From assembly GCA_965198675.1 (NCBI GenBank), contig OZ240666.1, positions 1,736,001-1,800,000 of the forward strand: a stretch of 64,000 nt of DNA, read 5' to 3'. How positions within the stretch are numbered: position 1 is the stretch's first letter; every line of letters starts with the position of its first letter. A program made the translations under genes and the position numbers. The notes beneath the pieces were generated by a model. The model searched no databases. It was not told the DNA's origin and saw only the letters and a program-made list of their open reading frames with translations. Below, piece by piece: positions 22,609 to 31,413 of this stretch. This DNA is from Prochloron sp965198675. GTDB taxonomy: Bacteria; Cyanobacteriota; Cyanobacteriia; Cyanobacteriales; Prochloraceae.

Positions 22609-22848
22609 TGTCTGTCAGGGGAAGTGGGCTGTTTTTACTAAGGTATCACCTTTTGGTCTGTTTTTACCTGGGTATAAGATATTTTTTGGGAAAATTAGTT
22701 TTATAGCGCTTCGCGCTGGCATAGTTACAGATTTTACTGGGATATTTCCGGCTAGTCCTGTAGATGTAGTGATTTCGCTACGGCAGAATCAGGGTTGCTC
22801 CGAGGAGCGATGGCACCTCGAAGTTTTGCTACATCAGATGGGGATTAA
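22609..22848. promoter_or_regulatory. RHS leader region with an interspersed repeat
   Basis: Positions 22666-22702 match 4861-4895, the leader copy interrupted by the intron fragment, so they likely belong to the ancestral RHS 5' region. At 22755-22783 the sequence TAGTCCTGTAGATGTAGTGATTTCGC recurs inverted at about 36957-36983. No obvious gene is present; a short GCTCCGAGGAGC stem lies near 22797 beyond the pnp stop. Confidence 0.4.
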
Positions 22849-25002
22849 TTATCCTACAGCAGCAGCCCTGGCAGCCTCTGCTGCGTCCGGATGAATCCCC
22901 AAACGGGTCAAATTGAGACGACCCCTATTGTCAAATCCCCGCACTTTTACCACAACTTCATCCCCTACAGCAACCACGTCCTCAACCTTTCCTACTCGAC
23001 CTTCAGCCAATTGAGAGATGTGAACCATTCCTTCTTTACCGGGAAGCACTTCCACAAAAGCGCCAATATCGATAATTCGGGTAACACGACCCACATGAAC
23101 ATCCCCTTCATTCAACTTCCGGGTCATATTGTAGATGAGCTTCTTCGCTTTCAGCGCTCTTTCCGATTGAGTGGCGGAAATAGTCACTGTACCGTCGTCA
23201 TCAATATCTACTTTGGCTCCGCTTTGATCCGTAATTCCTTTAATGGTTTTGCCTCCCGGTCCAATCACCAAACCGATAAATTCCGGATCTATCTTCATGG
23301 TCAACAAACGGGGCGCATAGGGAGATAGATTAGCACGAGGCTTCTGGATCGCCCCCAACATTTTCTCCAGAATATGGAGCCGAGCTGGCTTGGCTTGCAG
23401 AATGGCTCTCGCTATGGTAGCCACGGGCAAACCGGTGATTTTCATATCCATTTGCAAAGCAGTAATCCCCCTATCGGTCCCGGCGACTTTAAAGTCCATA
23501 TCCCCAAGAAAATCCTCAATCCCCTGAATATCGGTGAGAATCCGCACTTCATCTCCTTCAGCAATCAAACCCATGGCTGCACCGCTGACTGGTTTAATAA
23601 TGGGAACCCCGGCGTCCATCAATGCGAGAGTGGAAGCGCAAACAGAACCCATAGAAGTGGAACCGTTAGAAGAGACTACTTCCGAGACCACCCGCACAAC
23701 ATAGGGAAATTCTTCCTGGGGAGGTAACACGGGGATTAAAGCCCTTTCTGCTAAAGCACCGTGACCGATTTCCCGCCGTCCCGGAGAACGAAGGGGTTTG
23801 GTTTCTCCTACGGAGAAAGGAGGAAAATTATAGTGATGGAGATAGCGTTTCTCATCTACCGGGTGGAGGTCATCCCCCAAATCTTGAGCGTCTCCGGGGG
23901 TTCCCAGAGTAGCAATAGATAAGACTTGAGTCAGACCTCGGTTAAAGAGACCGCTACCGTGGACTCGTTTAGGTAGGACGCCGACACCACAGGAAATCGA
24001 GCGCACCTGATCTAACTTTCGTCCGTCCACCCGGATCCCTTCTTCCAGGATTTGAGAGCGCATCAACTTTTTCGTCAGACTCTTAAAGAGGGTGTCCACC
24101 ATCTTGGGGTTTTCAGTAGTGACAACTTTCAAAGGGTCTTCAGGAGATAATTCAGCAATTTCTTTGTCAATAGTCGTTGCTTGAATTTCCTCTAGAGCTA
24201 AATCCCGAGCGTTTTTATCCAAGTCAGATTGATGGAGTACCTTAATAATAGCTGAAGTGGCCTGCTCCCGAATAAACTGTTCTAGTTCCTCATTGACTGC
24301 TGGCGGCTCAGAAGTCACCATTTTCAGACCCAATTCCCCTAGCAACTCCCGTTGGGCCGAAATTAATTCCCGGACGGCTTCGTAACCAAAATCGATGGCC
24401 TCAATTACATCCCGTTCCGGCAACTGATTGGCTCCAGCTTCCACCATGACCACTCCGTCAGGACTGCCAGCCACTACCAAATCTAGGTCGCCCCGTTGGA
24501 TTTCCCGATAGGTGGGATTGATAATAAAATCATCCCCCAACAAGCCCACCCTTACTGCTGCCATGGGTCCGGACAAGGGTATTTGAGCCAATAAAACGGC
24601 AACGCTTGCCCCTGTAACAGCCAAAACATCCGGAGGTACTTCCTCGTCCATAGATAAGGTAGTGGCCACAATTTGAATGTCGTCCCGCAGCCAATGGGGT
24701 AAGAGGGGACGGAGAGGACGGTCGATGAGGCGGCTAGTTAGAATTGCCTTTTCCGGGGGACGACCTTCCCGTCGGAGAAAACCTCCCGGAATGCGACCCA
24801 CTGCGTACTGTCGTTCTTCATAATCTACCATTAGAGGCAGAAAATCGATTCCTTCTCTCCCAGCAGCCCTTGTGGCCGTTACCAAAACCGCCGTTTCCCC
24901 CGACTCTATGAGAACGGAACCCCCTGCTTGTGGAGCCAACAACCCTACTCTCAGTTTAATATCCCGTCCATCAAAGGATATTAACTTATTAAATTCTTGC
25001 AT
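22849..25002 (-). CDS. pnp: Polyribonucleotide nucleotidyltransferase (PNPase)
   Basis: This is a 3'-5' phosphorolytic exoribonuclease of mRNA decay and a component of degradosome-like assemblies. Two RNase PH-like halves are present (start about residues 5-145 with LVTATRAAGREGIDFLPLMVDYEE, and the second half from about 320 with ILEEGIRVDGR). They are followed by a KH domain with the GxxG motif (VIGPGGKTIKG, near 575) and a C-terminal S1 domain (GRVTRIIDIGAFVEV...GKEGMVHISQL). The 717-residue length is typical of cyanobacterial PNPase. It ends shortly after the S1 domain with an alanine-rich tail. It is the last recognisable gene on this strand downstream of the RiPP cluster but is a housekeeping gene with its own start; any co-transcription is unproven. 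Confidence 0.97.
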   Translation of the reverse strand: MQEFNKLISFDGRDIKLRVGLLAPQAGGSVLIESGETAVLVTATRAAGREGIDFLPLMVDYEERQYAVGRIPGGFLRREGRPPEKAILTSRLIDRPLRPLLPHWLRDDIQIVATTLSMDEEVPPDVLAVTGASVAVLLAQIPLSGPMAAVRVGLLGDDFIINPTYREIQRGDLDLVVAGSPDGVVMVEAGANQLPERDVIEAIDFGYEAVRELISAQRELLGELGLKMVTSEPPAVNEELEQFIREQATSAIIKVLHQSDLDKNARDLALEEIQATTIDKEIAELSPEDPLKVVTTENPKMVDTLFKSLTKKLMRSQILEEGIRVDGRKLDQVRSISCGVGVLPKRVHGSGLFNRGLTQVLSIATLGTPGDAQDLGDDLHPVDEKRYLHHYNFPPFSVGETKPLRSPGRREIGHGALAERALIPVLPPQEEFPYVVRVVSEVVSSNGSTSMGSVCASTLALMDAGVPIIKPVSGAAMGLIAEGDEVRILTDIQGIEDFLGDMDFKVAGTDRGITALQMDMKITGLPVATIARAILQAKPARLHILEKMLGAIQKPRANLSPYAPRLLTMKIDPEFIGLVIGPGGKTIKGITDQSGAKVDIDDDGTVTISATQSERALKAKKLIYNMTRKLNEGDVHVGRVTRIIDIGAFVEVLPGKEGMVHISQLAEGRVGKVEDVVAVGDEVVVKVRGFDNRGRLNLTRLGIHPDAAEAARAAAVG

Positions 25003-25092
25003 TCAGCACTTTTTCCTTCTCTATCACTTCTTCTCTATTCTCAAGTCATCCTAACACTTCTTGGAAGGGTGCTGAATATTGCTGCGTAAGTC

Positions 25093-27317
25093 CTAAAGAA
25101 ACATGGGGATCGGGTTCAGCTCCTCCTCCGTGAGTGGTGCTGACAACCAGCCCATTTTTACAGGCACGTCATAGAGCCGCCCGGCTCCCAACTGAGGCCA
25201 AAAGTGACGCAGTCCTGGCACAATCACCTTAACTACATTCATGCCAATGTCCGGGCGGGTTTGGTCCAGTACTAGGGTTTCCAGACCCTGTTGGGCTGCA
25301 ATTTCCACACATTTCAGTACATCTTGGCAGATATCATCACTCCAACTTCTATATATTATGCATGATATATTGAGCTTAAATTATTATTTGATACTAAGTA
25401 AGGTTGATTCGCCAGCGTAGCTTCCTGTAACCAGGATTTCCAATCTGAATTATCCAGGTTGGCCTTCACATTTTCATCCAAAGCTATCAATAATGACTGA
25501 TTCACTTCCGTCACTGCTCTGAGAAGAGCAATTTTGGGGTCAAAATGACAGCCAAAACCGAAAATGATTTCTCCTCCTGTTTCTTTCAGGGAGGAAATAG
25601 CAGCAAAACAAGGAATATGCAGGTCACTGGTAATATCTAACACCCAAAAGTCCCGTTGCTCAGTGCCATAATAGTCTCGTAAATCCAGGAGATAGGGGTC
25701 CGCAAAACTCTCTAAATCTACAGCTGGTTTCCTGAGGCGATTGTACCACCACAAAGCTACACTATCCCGTTCCACCAACTCCATAAACCCCTGTAAAATG
25801 GCCTCCTCTAAGGTATTCCCCGCTGCGCTGCCGTTAGAATCTCTCATGCAAAAGTGATGGCCCCCCGGGGGAGGATAACCGTAGTAACAGTAAGCTGTGG
25901 GGACATATTTGAACTGTTTTTCAGTCAGAGACCAAACAGGAGTCCATGCAATTTCCCGCTCCTGGTGAAAGGGTTCCGGTATCCAGCTAGAACCATCGTG
26001 TTGCTGATTCCATGCTTGACGGTTTTGGTATTGTTTCACGCTAAAGTGCAGGATTTGGTCAGGGTGAATCGCCTCCGACTTGATGTTATCATAGGTTGCT
26101 TGAATCCAGATTTCCTCTCCTGTATAGATACCGGAATATCGTTCAATTGCTTCCCCAAGACCGCTAGCTCTAGATTGTCGGTCGGTTTTGCCCTTGCCAC
26201 CACTTTTGGGGGCTAAACGTTTCTTGAGACCTGCTAGACTGTTATCTTTCTCCCACCCTGGGTGAGCTGCACTGTAGTTGTTAACCAAACCGCTACTGGT
26301 TTCTACTTTCTCTAAACTGCTTATTATTCCTGTAATGGGACTAATATGATGTTGGTATTTCTGGAAGGTATCCTCCGGGGAAAAACCCCGATGCCCCCCA
26401 TCAGCGGTGAATTGTTTCTTCTGACTTTGGAGCAGAATGGGTTGGCGCTCTCCTTTGGGGGTGCCACAGGCTTTACATTGGGGACGTTGCACCAAAATAT
26501 GCTCTTCTAGGGCTAAAGAGCCAAAATCCCAGGTGAGTACCTTCCCTTCTAGTTCTGTTTTGCCTTGAATTATCCATTTGGCTACTTCCGTTGCTGCTAG
26601 GTTCAACCCAATCTGCCAGTGGGTGGGGAGGAGGGAACGAGAGGTGGGGAAGGGGGTAGTGATGGCTTTTTGTTGCTGCACGAAAGTTTCCGTGGCTCGA
26701 TGACCCTGTAGACGACTAGCGAGACATTGCCAACATCCTGTTGTATCGGGAATAAATAGGGGTCCGAGCCATAGCTTTGCCCCCACAGGTTTTACCAACA
26801 GCCAAGGTTTTCCTGTGTCCAGAGCACTCCGGTTAATTTCCGCCAAACCCAACTGAAGGTAGTCGTCCGTCAAGACAACTTGGAGTGCAGCTTTCTCCTG
26901 CGCCCCTACCTGAATGTCCAGAGATGTTAAACAGTGGTTAAAGGGTTCTGGATCTACTTTTCCCAAAGCAGTAACAGCAACGGTGGTGGTTTGGAGTTTT
27001 TCCACCACTTCCCCACTGTCTACCCCTTGTAAGCTCCAGAAAGCGGCAACTTCCTGGGGGAGATTGTTCTCCCCTTCCGTCAGGTAACCCTTATGCTGAA
27101 GACGAGTTAAACCATTATAAATGGCCAATAGGGATATTTTTCCTTTCAGCTTGGCAACAATGTCTTCCACGGTATTGCTACCATCTAATAAGGGAGCTAG
27201 GAGAACGTAGAGACCACCACTGAGAGCAGCGTTTCCTTCCTCACTCAAGAGGTAAACTGTATTAGGTTCTACCACTTCAACGTGGAAATGTTGCTTAAAG
27301 CGGGGTTTTTTAAACAT
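25093..27317 (-). pseudogene. TOMM cyclodehydratase: RRE + E1-like + YcaO, frameshifted near the 3' end
   Basis: The protein resembles PatD/TruD-type fused cyclodehydratases that convert Cys/Ser/Thr of a precursor into azolines using ATP. Residues 1-85 form a winged-helix RiPP-recognition element. An E1-like scaffold carries zinc ligands C195/C198 (CWQC) and C281/C284 (CKAC). The YcaO domain begins near 300 with the ATP-binding S385xxxE389xxE392R393 (SGLGEAIER). The main frame stops at 25356 after NNNLSSIYHA. The rest of the YcaO domain (WSDDI-DVLKCVEIAAQQG... ending PIPMF) continues in another frame from about 25350 to 25093. A small deletion or insertion around 25345-25380 separates the two. 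The C-terminal proline-rich tail is important for catalysis in the family, so the gene is probably inactive unless this is a sequencing error. Confidence 0.85.
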
Positions 27318-27355
27318 GATTATTTGAACAGAAAAGTTTATATTTACCTAGCTGT

Positions 27356-27553
27356 AGTCGTAGGGTGGGCATTGCCCACCAAGAGTCGTAGGGTAGGCAT
27401 TGCCCACCAAGAGTCGTAGGGTAGGCATTGCCCACCAAGAGTCGTAGTCGTAGGGTGGGCATTGCTCACCAAGAGTCGTAGGGTAGACATTGCTCACCAA
27501 GAGTCGTAGGGTAGACATTGCCCACCAAAAGTCGTAGGCATTGCCCACCAAGA
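27356..27553. repeat. Tandem REP-like array, seven copies
   Basis: About seven tandem units of roughly 28 bp, each CGTAGGGTGGGCATTGCCCACCAAGAGT or a variant, lie between the toroid-protein gene and ycaO. Each unit contains a small palindrome (GGTGGGCATTGCCCACC). The array sits between two copies of the ycaO start region. Confidence 0.85.
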
Positions 27554-27579
27554 GTAACCAGTATTTATTTTACATATTT

Positions 27580-27650
27580 AGTGCCCCAAACTTAAACCGG
27601 GGTTTTTTAAACATGATTATTTGAACACGAAAGTTTATATTTTCCTAAAG
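27580..27650 (-). repeat. Duplicate of the toroid-gene end/ycaO start junction
   Basis: On the minus strand, AAATATAAACTT...GTTCAAATAATCATGTTTAAAAAACCCCGG appears here and again at 27350-27295, where it is the true ycaO start (MFKKPR). Here the ycaO copy ends after about 14 codons. A third degenerate copy lies at about 30690-30757. In this copy the toroid gene stop (CAT GTT TAA) overlaps the ycaO ATG (ATG TTT AAA) by eight bases, indicating original translational coupling. Confidence 0.75.
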
Positions 27651-28605
27651 CTTCTAGACAAAAGGCGATAGTTAGCTCCTCTGAACCCCAATAACCAGGC
27701 TGCCAATTACCATTTTCTCCCTCATCTTCAGCCCAAAAATAACCGTTGTAAAGAGCAGCTTTCGACCAAGAGCCATCTTCTCTCTGACCCTCCAAAAGAC
27801 TATTAATTCCATAGTCAAGAACGGCCATATCATTATACTGATAATTGAGTAGGGTACAAATTGCCAAAGCTCTATTCATATCACTGTCAAAAGCACTGTT
27901 TTCTTCTTGACGGGAAATGGTTTTGGTTATAATAGCATCTTGAGATGCTTTGAGGCTGGACACTCCCTCAAAGTAAGCTCGGGAGATAAAGTAGTATAGG
28001 GTCAAATTATTTAGATAATGGAGATAGGATCCCTCTTCTTGATCCTTTAACACAATCTGATTCAGATAATCTGAAACTGCCTTGGTTTCCTCTGAGTCAC
28101 CCAGATAGGAGAGTACATTGGCATTCACCAAGCTATCAACATCATTTCTAGCTGGAGGACTTCCTAGCCAGGTGTAAAAAAGACCCTGTTTGTTGCGGTT
28201 ATTGAGAATTAGTTGGGTATTAGAGCCAAATAGTAATTTATAAAGAAGAGGAGAATAATGGTTTCTGAGGGCGGAAGCAACACAAGCAGTATCATCTACA
28301 TCTGGGGGCAGCCTTTTGTGGTTAGGGTTTCTCGAACTCCAATATCTCCAGACCCCACCTTTTTCTGCTTCTGAGGCAAGAAATTGAGCCGCCTTTTGTT
28401 TTATCTCCCTAACCTGGGACTCTGGGACAAAACTGAGAGAATATAGTACCAGTGCTGTGATAAAGAGTGAACTGTCGAAAATACAATTACTTGTCATACC
28501 CTTATCTGGGGAACGGTAGGTTCTAAATTCCCCATAGGGCAGTTGATTTCGTTGCAGAAAATCAATTGCCCTCTCAAGAGCAATATTTATTTTATTTTCA
28601 TTCAT
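27607..28605 (-). CDS. Alpha/alpha-toroid protein with a DVDD motif (prenyltransferase/squalene-cyclase-like)
   Basis: A 332-residue all-helical protein related to prenyltransferase/squalene oxidase repeat proteins. The stretch PPDVDDTA places D102-V-D104-D105 as a DxDD, the protonating acid motif of class II terpene cyclases. QW-like turns (EDGSW, GVWRYWSS) and the ending WGSEELTIAFCLEAL also fit a toroid. It is about half the length of squalene-hopene cyclases, so it would be a single barrel domain. It sits between an unknown gene and ycaO on the same strand, with an ancestral stop/start overlap with ycaO, which ties it to the RiPP pathway. The role is unknown: it could act on an isoprenoid or simply bind the peptide. 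The ATG at 28605 is chosen because the longer frame starts inside a REP hairpin. The last residues (YKLSCSNNHV) come from the duplicated junction. Confidence 0.75.
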   Translation of the reverse strand: MNENKINIALERAIDFLQRNQLPYGEFRTYRSPDKGMTSNCIFDSSLFITALVLYSLSFVPESQVREIKQKAAQFLASEAEKGGVWRYWSSRNPNHKRLPPDVDDTACVASALRNHYSPLLYKLLFGSNTQLILNNRNKQGLFYTWLGSPPARNDVDSLVNANVLSYLGDSEETKAVSDYLNQIVLKDQEEGSYLHYLNNLTLYYFISRAYFEGVSSLKASQDAIITKTISRQEENSAFDSDMNRALAICTLLNYQYNDMAVLDYGINSLLEGQREDGSWSKAALYNGYFWAEDEGENGNWQPGYWGSEELTIAFCLEALGKYKLSCSNNHV

Positions 28606-28831
28606 ATCGTAGGGTGGGCAATGCCCACCAACAGCAACCAGCATTCATTTTACAAATTATAGCAATATTAGGGGTATTGGGACAAGTCCAGATAAGGAAA
28701 AAATCCTCATACCCTTGTTCTCTAAGGCTTTCTTCTTTCTCGACTCCCGATTCATGATTCGGGCGCGAACGCGCTATATGTGCCCCTACATCTGTAGGTG
28801 GGCAATGCCTACACCCGTTGGTGGGCAATGC
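28606..28831. repeat. REP-like repeats between two RiPP genes
   Basis: GTAGGGTGGGCAATGCCCACC lies at about 28609-28630. The 28655-28780 stretch contains CCAGATAAGG... and a palindromic GGGCGCGAACGCGC. Repeats of GTAGGTGGGCAATGCC/TACACCCGTTGG lie at 28793-28862. The whole block recurs three times between 31020 and 32480. Confidence 0.75.
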
Positions 28832-29923
28832 CTACACCCGTTGGTGGGCAATGCCCACCCTACCGGTCATTGTTGATATTATTCCCTTTTTTAATAAATT
28901 CCGGTCATACCAGCCATGACTAAACCCGAGATAAGCCTTCGCTTCCAGTAGAGAAGGTTGGTAGACAAATTTAATATGACTAATATATCTCCAAAAGCAG
29001 CTGACGGCTCTAGCTCCCAGGAAGCGATCGCCCCAGCTAATATTTTTGAGCCAGAGTTGGTGTTCAGAAGATGGCAAGGAATACCCTTCCCAACTCAAAA
29101 GAGCATCTTTCTTACCTGGGGTACAGAGTTCCTTTTCCTCTAAATAGTCGAGAAATAATTGCCAGCGCCCCTCTTCTGAGGGCTGCTTGTTTAAAAAACA
29201 CTCCAAACCGATACGGGGGTAAACTTTCTCCCCCACATCCAGAGCCAAGATAATATAATCGACAAAATCAGATATGCTGTCTAGGAGGTTAGAGAAGGTC
29301 TCCGTTCCATCCCCACAGCCAATTTGCCTCAAGTAATCTTCCAACTCCCCCCCAGGAATTCCCCGAATATTTACCCTCACAGCTTGGGTGGGGCGAGATA
29401 ACATTACTCCCAGATGACTGAACCTAGCGCTTTCCGGTGCAGCAGCGGCACAAAGCCTCAAACTTGACTCCAAGGAGGAGGAGGAAATAGGCTCTGTTGG
29501 AAGCATCCGGATGATTGACAGCAGATTTTGAACCGAACCCATACCCGGATTAAATTTCCAGAAGAGACAGGGAACGGGGATTGGTGCTGATTCTTCATCC
29601 AAATCGAATTCCAGCCCGATCCTTTCTATTCCTTGATGCAGCCAGGAGGTAGGGCTAACCCACTCTAGACAAAAGTCCTGCAAAAATTGCCACACTGGAT
29701 CCGGTCGCAACTCCTGGGGTAGGTTGAGGGTAACGGGAGGGATACTGACTTGGAAGTCTACTCTGGATTGACCAGCACCCAAACGACACTCTAACCCAGC
29801 TAGAGAGAAGGGGGGCAAGATAGAGGACAATAACTGGATCTGTTCCATGGACCCAGGACTAATTAAATCAGAGGGCAGGTGAGGAGCGACTATTTTTAGA
29901 TACTCCTCTAGGGAAACGTCCAT
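28832..29923 (-). CDS. Uncharacterised RiPP-cluster protein
   Basis: A 363-residue soluble protein of no family I can name. Conserved-looking segments include PRIGLECFLNKQP, WQLFLDYLEEKELCTPGKKDALLSW and SHIKFVYQPSLLEAKAYLGFSHGWY, which suggest a structured single domain. The last residues (GRVGIAHQRV) are encoded by a REP-like hairpin, so the original C-terminus has been replaced. It lies between the Nif11-like precursors and the DVDD toroid gene, all on the same strand, so a maturation or precursor-handling role is likely by context. Its 3' third is present as three further partial copies at 31020-32480. Confidence 0.7.
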   Translation of the reverse strand: MDVSLEEYLKIVAPHLPSDLISPGSMEQIQLLSSILPPFSLAGLECRLGAGQSRVDFQVSIPPVTLNLPQELRPDPVWQFLQDFCLEWVSPTSWLHQGIERIGLEFDLDEESAPIPVPCLFWKFNPGMGSVQNLLSIIRMLPTEPISSSSLESSLRLCAAAAPESARFSHLGVMLSRPTQAVRVNIRGIPGGELEDYLRQIGCGDGTETFSNLLDSISDFVDYIILALDVGEKVYPRIGLECFLNKQPSEEGRWQLFLDYLEEKELCTPGKKDALLSWEGYSLPSSEHQLWLKNISWGDRFLGARAVSCFWRYISHIKFVYQPSLLEAKAYLGFSHGWYDRNLLKKGIISTMTGRVGIAHQRV

Positions 29924-29994
29924 AATACTTACCCGACAATAATTTGCTCAAAGAAGAACCGATACTCTTTTGCTACCTAGTAGCAGATATCGAA

Positions 29995-30132
29995 ACTACC
30001 ACTCGCTGCCATCGGTTTGGGCATGCACATCTAAATCCGACTCAACCAACTCTTCCCCCCCCGACAGCGGATTCAATGGCCATGGCAGCAATCACTTCCT
30101 CCTCAGTGAAACTGTAGCCTTTTTCCGCTCCT
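29995..30132 (-). pseudogene. Frameshifted and truncated Nif11-like RiPP precursor
   Basis: This segment repeats the 3' half of the precursor at 30188-30463: KGYSFTEEEV-AAMAIESAVGG. It carries eight consecutive G in place of seven in the GG-encoding run, so the frame shifts and stops early. If the extra base is ignored, the tail would read EELVESDLDVHAQTDGSEW followed by a stop. The core end thus differs from the intact copy after HAQT. The leader half is missing. A fragment of the FAD-oxidoreductase gene (30133-30185) separates the two copies. Confidence 0.75.
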
Positions 30133-30185
30133 AGGCAGTTGGGAGAGTTGCTCATAGTGACGCCAGCGATTTTTGGTTCGGAGGT
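30133..30185. repeat. Misplaced fragment of the FAD-oxidoreductase gene
   Basis: The plus-strand sequence GGCAGTTGGGAGAGTTGCTC and the next 30 or so bases match 33466-33525, inside the FAD-oxidoreductase coding region, with a few mismatches. It joins the two precursor copies and runs into the 3' end of the intact precursor. Confidence 0.8.
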
Positions 30186-30187
30186 AG

Positions 30188-30463
30188 CTATGAACAGCAG
30201 TAATCGCCGGTTTGGGCATGCACATCTAAATCGGACTCAACCAACTCTTCCCCCCCGACAGCGGATTCAATGGCCATGGCAGCAAGCACTTCCTCCTCAG
30301 TGAAACTGTAGCCTTTTTCCGCTCCTAGTTGGAGGGCGATTGAGACCAAGTCCTCCGGAGAAGTTGCTCCTTTGAGTCGCTCTTGCAAGGTTACATCAGC
30401 TAAAACTTCTTGGTAGAACTGTTCTAGGCTGGTTGTCTTTGTCTGTGTCAGTACTACATTCAT
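30188..30463 (-). CDS. Nif11-like leader RiPP precursor peptide
   Basis: A 91-residue peptide. The leader shows the Nif11 pattern: LEQFYQEVLADVTLQERLKG, then a SPEDLVSIALQLG helix and GYSFTEEEVLAAM, followed by a GG-containing segment (AVGGEELVESDLD). The short tail DVHAQTGDYCCS supplies Cys, Ser and Thr residues suitable for azoline formation by the YcaO enzyme encoded nearby. The ATG at 30463 is chosen because GGGAGGAG lies just upstream; a longer TTG start would lie within that ribosome-binding site. The last six or so codons appear to derive from the adjacent FAD-oxidoreductase fragment, so the core may be a recombinant one. The leader cleavage point is not determined. Confidence 0.8.
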   Translation of the reverse strand: MNVVLTQTKTTSLEQFYQEVLADVTLQERLKGATSPEDLVSIALQLGAEKGYSFTEEEVLAAMAIESAVGGEELVESDLDVHAQTGDYCCS

Positions 30464-30592
30464 TGGGTCTCCTCCCAAATATTTACTCTTTTCTTCTATG
30501 GTAGCAGGAATTTTTGATAATGTCTTGGGGAAAAGCTGAATTTTAGATGATAATTTCCTGAGAATTATCTAATTTTTCGATTCATTGTTGTT

Positions 30593-30757
30593 GGTGCAAA
30601 ACTTTCATGAGAATACTAGGTTGAAACAAAGACAGCGCCAACCTATGTTGAGTTTCGCTTGCGCTCTACCCAATCTACGGCGTGGAAATGAGGTTTAAAG
30701 CGAGGTTTTTTAAACATTATTATTTGAATACGAAAGTTTATATTTACCTAGCAAATG
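30593..30757. repeat. Fragments of FAD-oxidoreductase 3' end and ycaO leader
   Basis: TGCAAAACTTTCATGAGAAT onward (30596-30633) repeats the 3' end of the FAD-oxidoreductase gene (33060-33098). Positions 30679-30752 repeat the ycaO start region (27281-27353) in degenerate form. Between them is a GTTGGGTAGAGCG-type repeat. Confidence 0.65.
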
Positions 30758-30829
30758 GAGGCTGGGCTGACAGGCAACTCCGAGAAGGGTATCGCTATCA
30801 GCATTTCGGGGGCGATCCCAACACCATGG

Positions 30830-30945
30830 TTAATTAGAAATGTCGTTTCGCGATTCTAACCATCTTTGGAGTGACTTCTGACTTTCTCCTGATGGCTGAC
30901 CCAGAATAATGTTCTTTATACTGATATCTTCATCCAAGTCAGATC
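30830..30945 (-). pseudogene. Short coding relic of unknown origin
   Basis: On the minus strand the frame reads SDLDEDISIKNIILGQPSG and then ESQKSLQRWLESRNDISN before a stop. The composition is that of a genuine C-terminus, but an in-frame stop lies just upstream. I do not recognise the parent gene. It sits between the duplicated RiPP-gene fragments and could be the end of a lost cluster gene. Confidence 0.35.
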
Positions 30946-31019
30946 AATGTATCTCTTCTTTACCACCCGTGAGCCGCCAGTTATTCCGTTCATTCTGTGA
31001 GCCATGTAAAAGTCGAGGA

Positions 31020-31413
31020 TACCAGGCAAATAGCAATATTAGGGTTATTGGGACAAGTCCAGATAACGAAAAAATCCTCATACCCTTGTTCTCTAAGGCT
31101 TTCTTCTTTCCCGACTCCCGATGACCGATTCGGGCGCGAACGCGCTATATGTGCCCCTACATCTGCTTTTGGTGGGCAATGCTACACCCGTTGGTGGGCA
31201 ATGCTACACCCGTTGGTGGGCAATGCCCACCCTACCGGTCATTGTTGATATGATTCCCTTCTTTAATAAATCCCGGTCATACCAGTCATGACTAAACCCG
31301 AGAGTAGACAATTTTAACATGATTAATATATCTCCGAAAGCAGCTGACGGCTCTGGCTCCCAGGAAGCGATCGCCCCAGCTAATATTCTTGAGCCAGAGT
31401 TGGTGTTCAGAAG
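31020..31413. repeat. Partial copy 1 of a 495-bp RiPP-cluster duplication
   Basis: This copy spans the intergenic block of 28655-28865 and an internally deleted 3' end of the unknown 363-residue protein gene. It ends at CAGAAG, where the next unit begins with TCAATGGCAATATTTATT. Confidence 0.8.

Noticed and set aside
27356..27553. Regular tandem units resembling a CRISPR array
   Set aside because: The units abut without unique spacers, are themselves palindromic REP sequences found all over the window, and no cas gene is near.
28603..28644. Longer N-terminus for the toroid protein
   Set aside because: The extra 13 codons (LVAVGGHCPPYD) come from a REP hairpin that occurs many times elsewhere; the ATG at 28605 is the better start.
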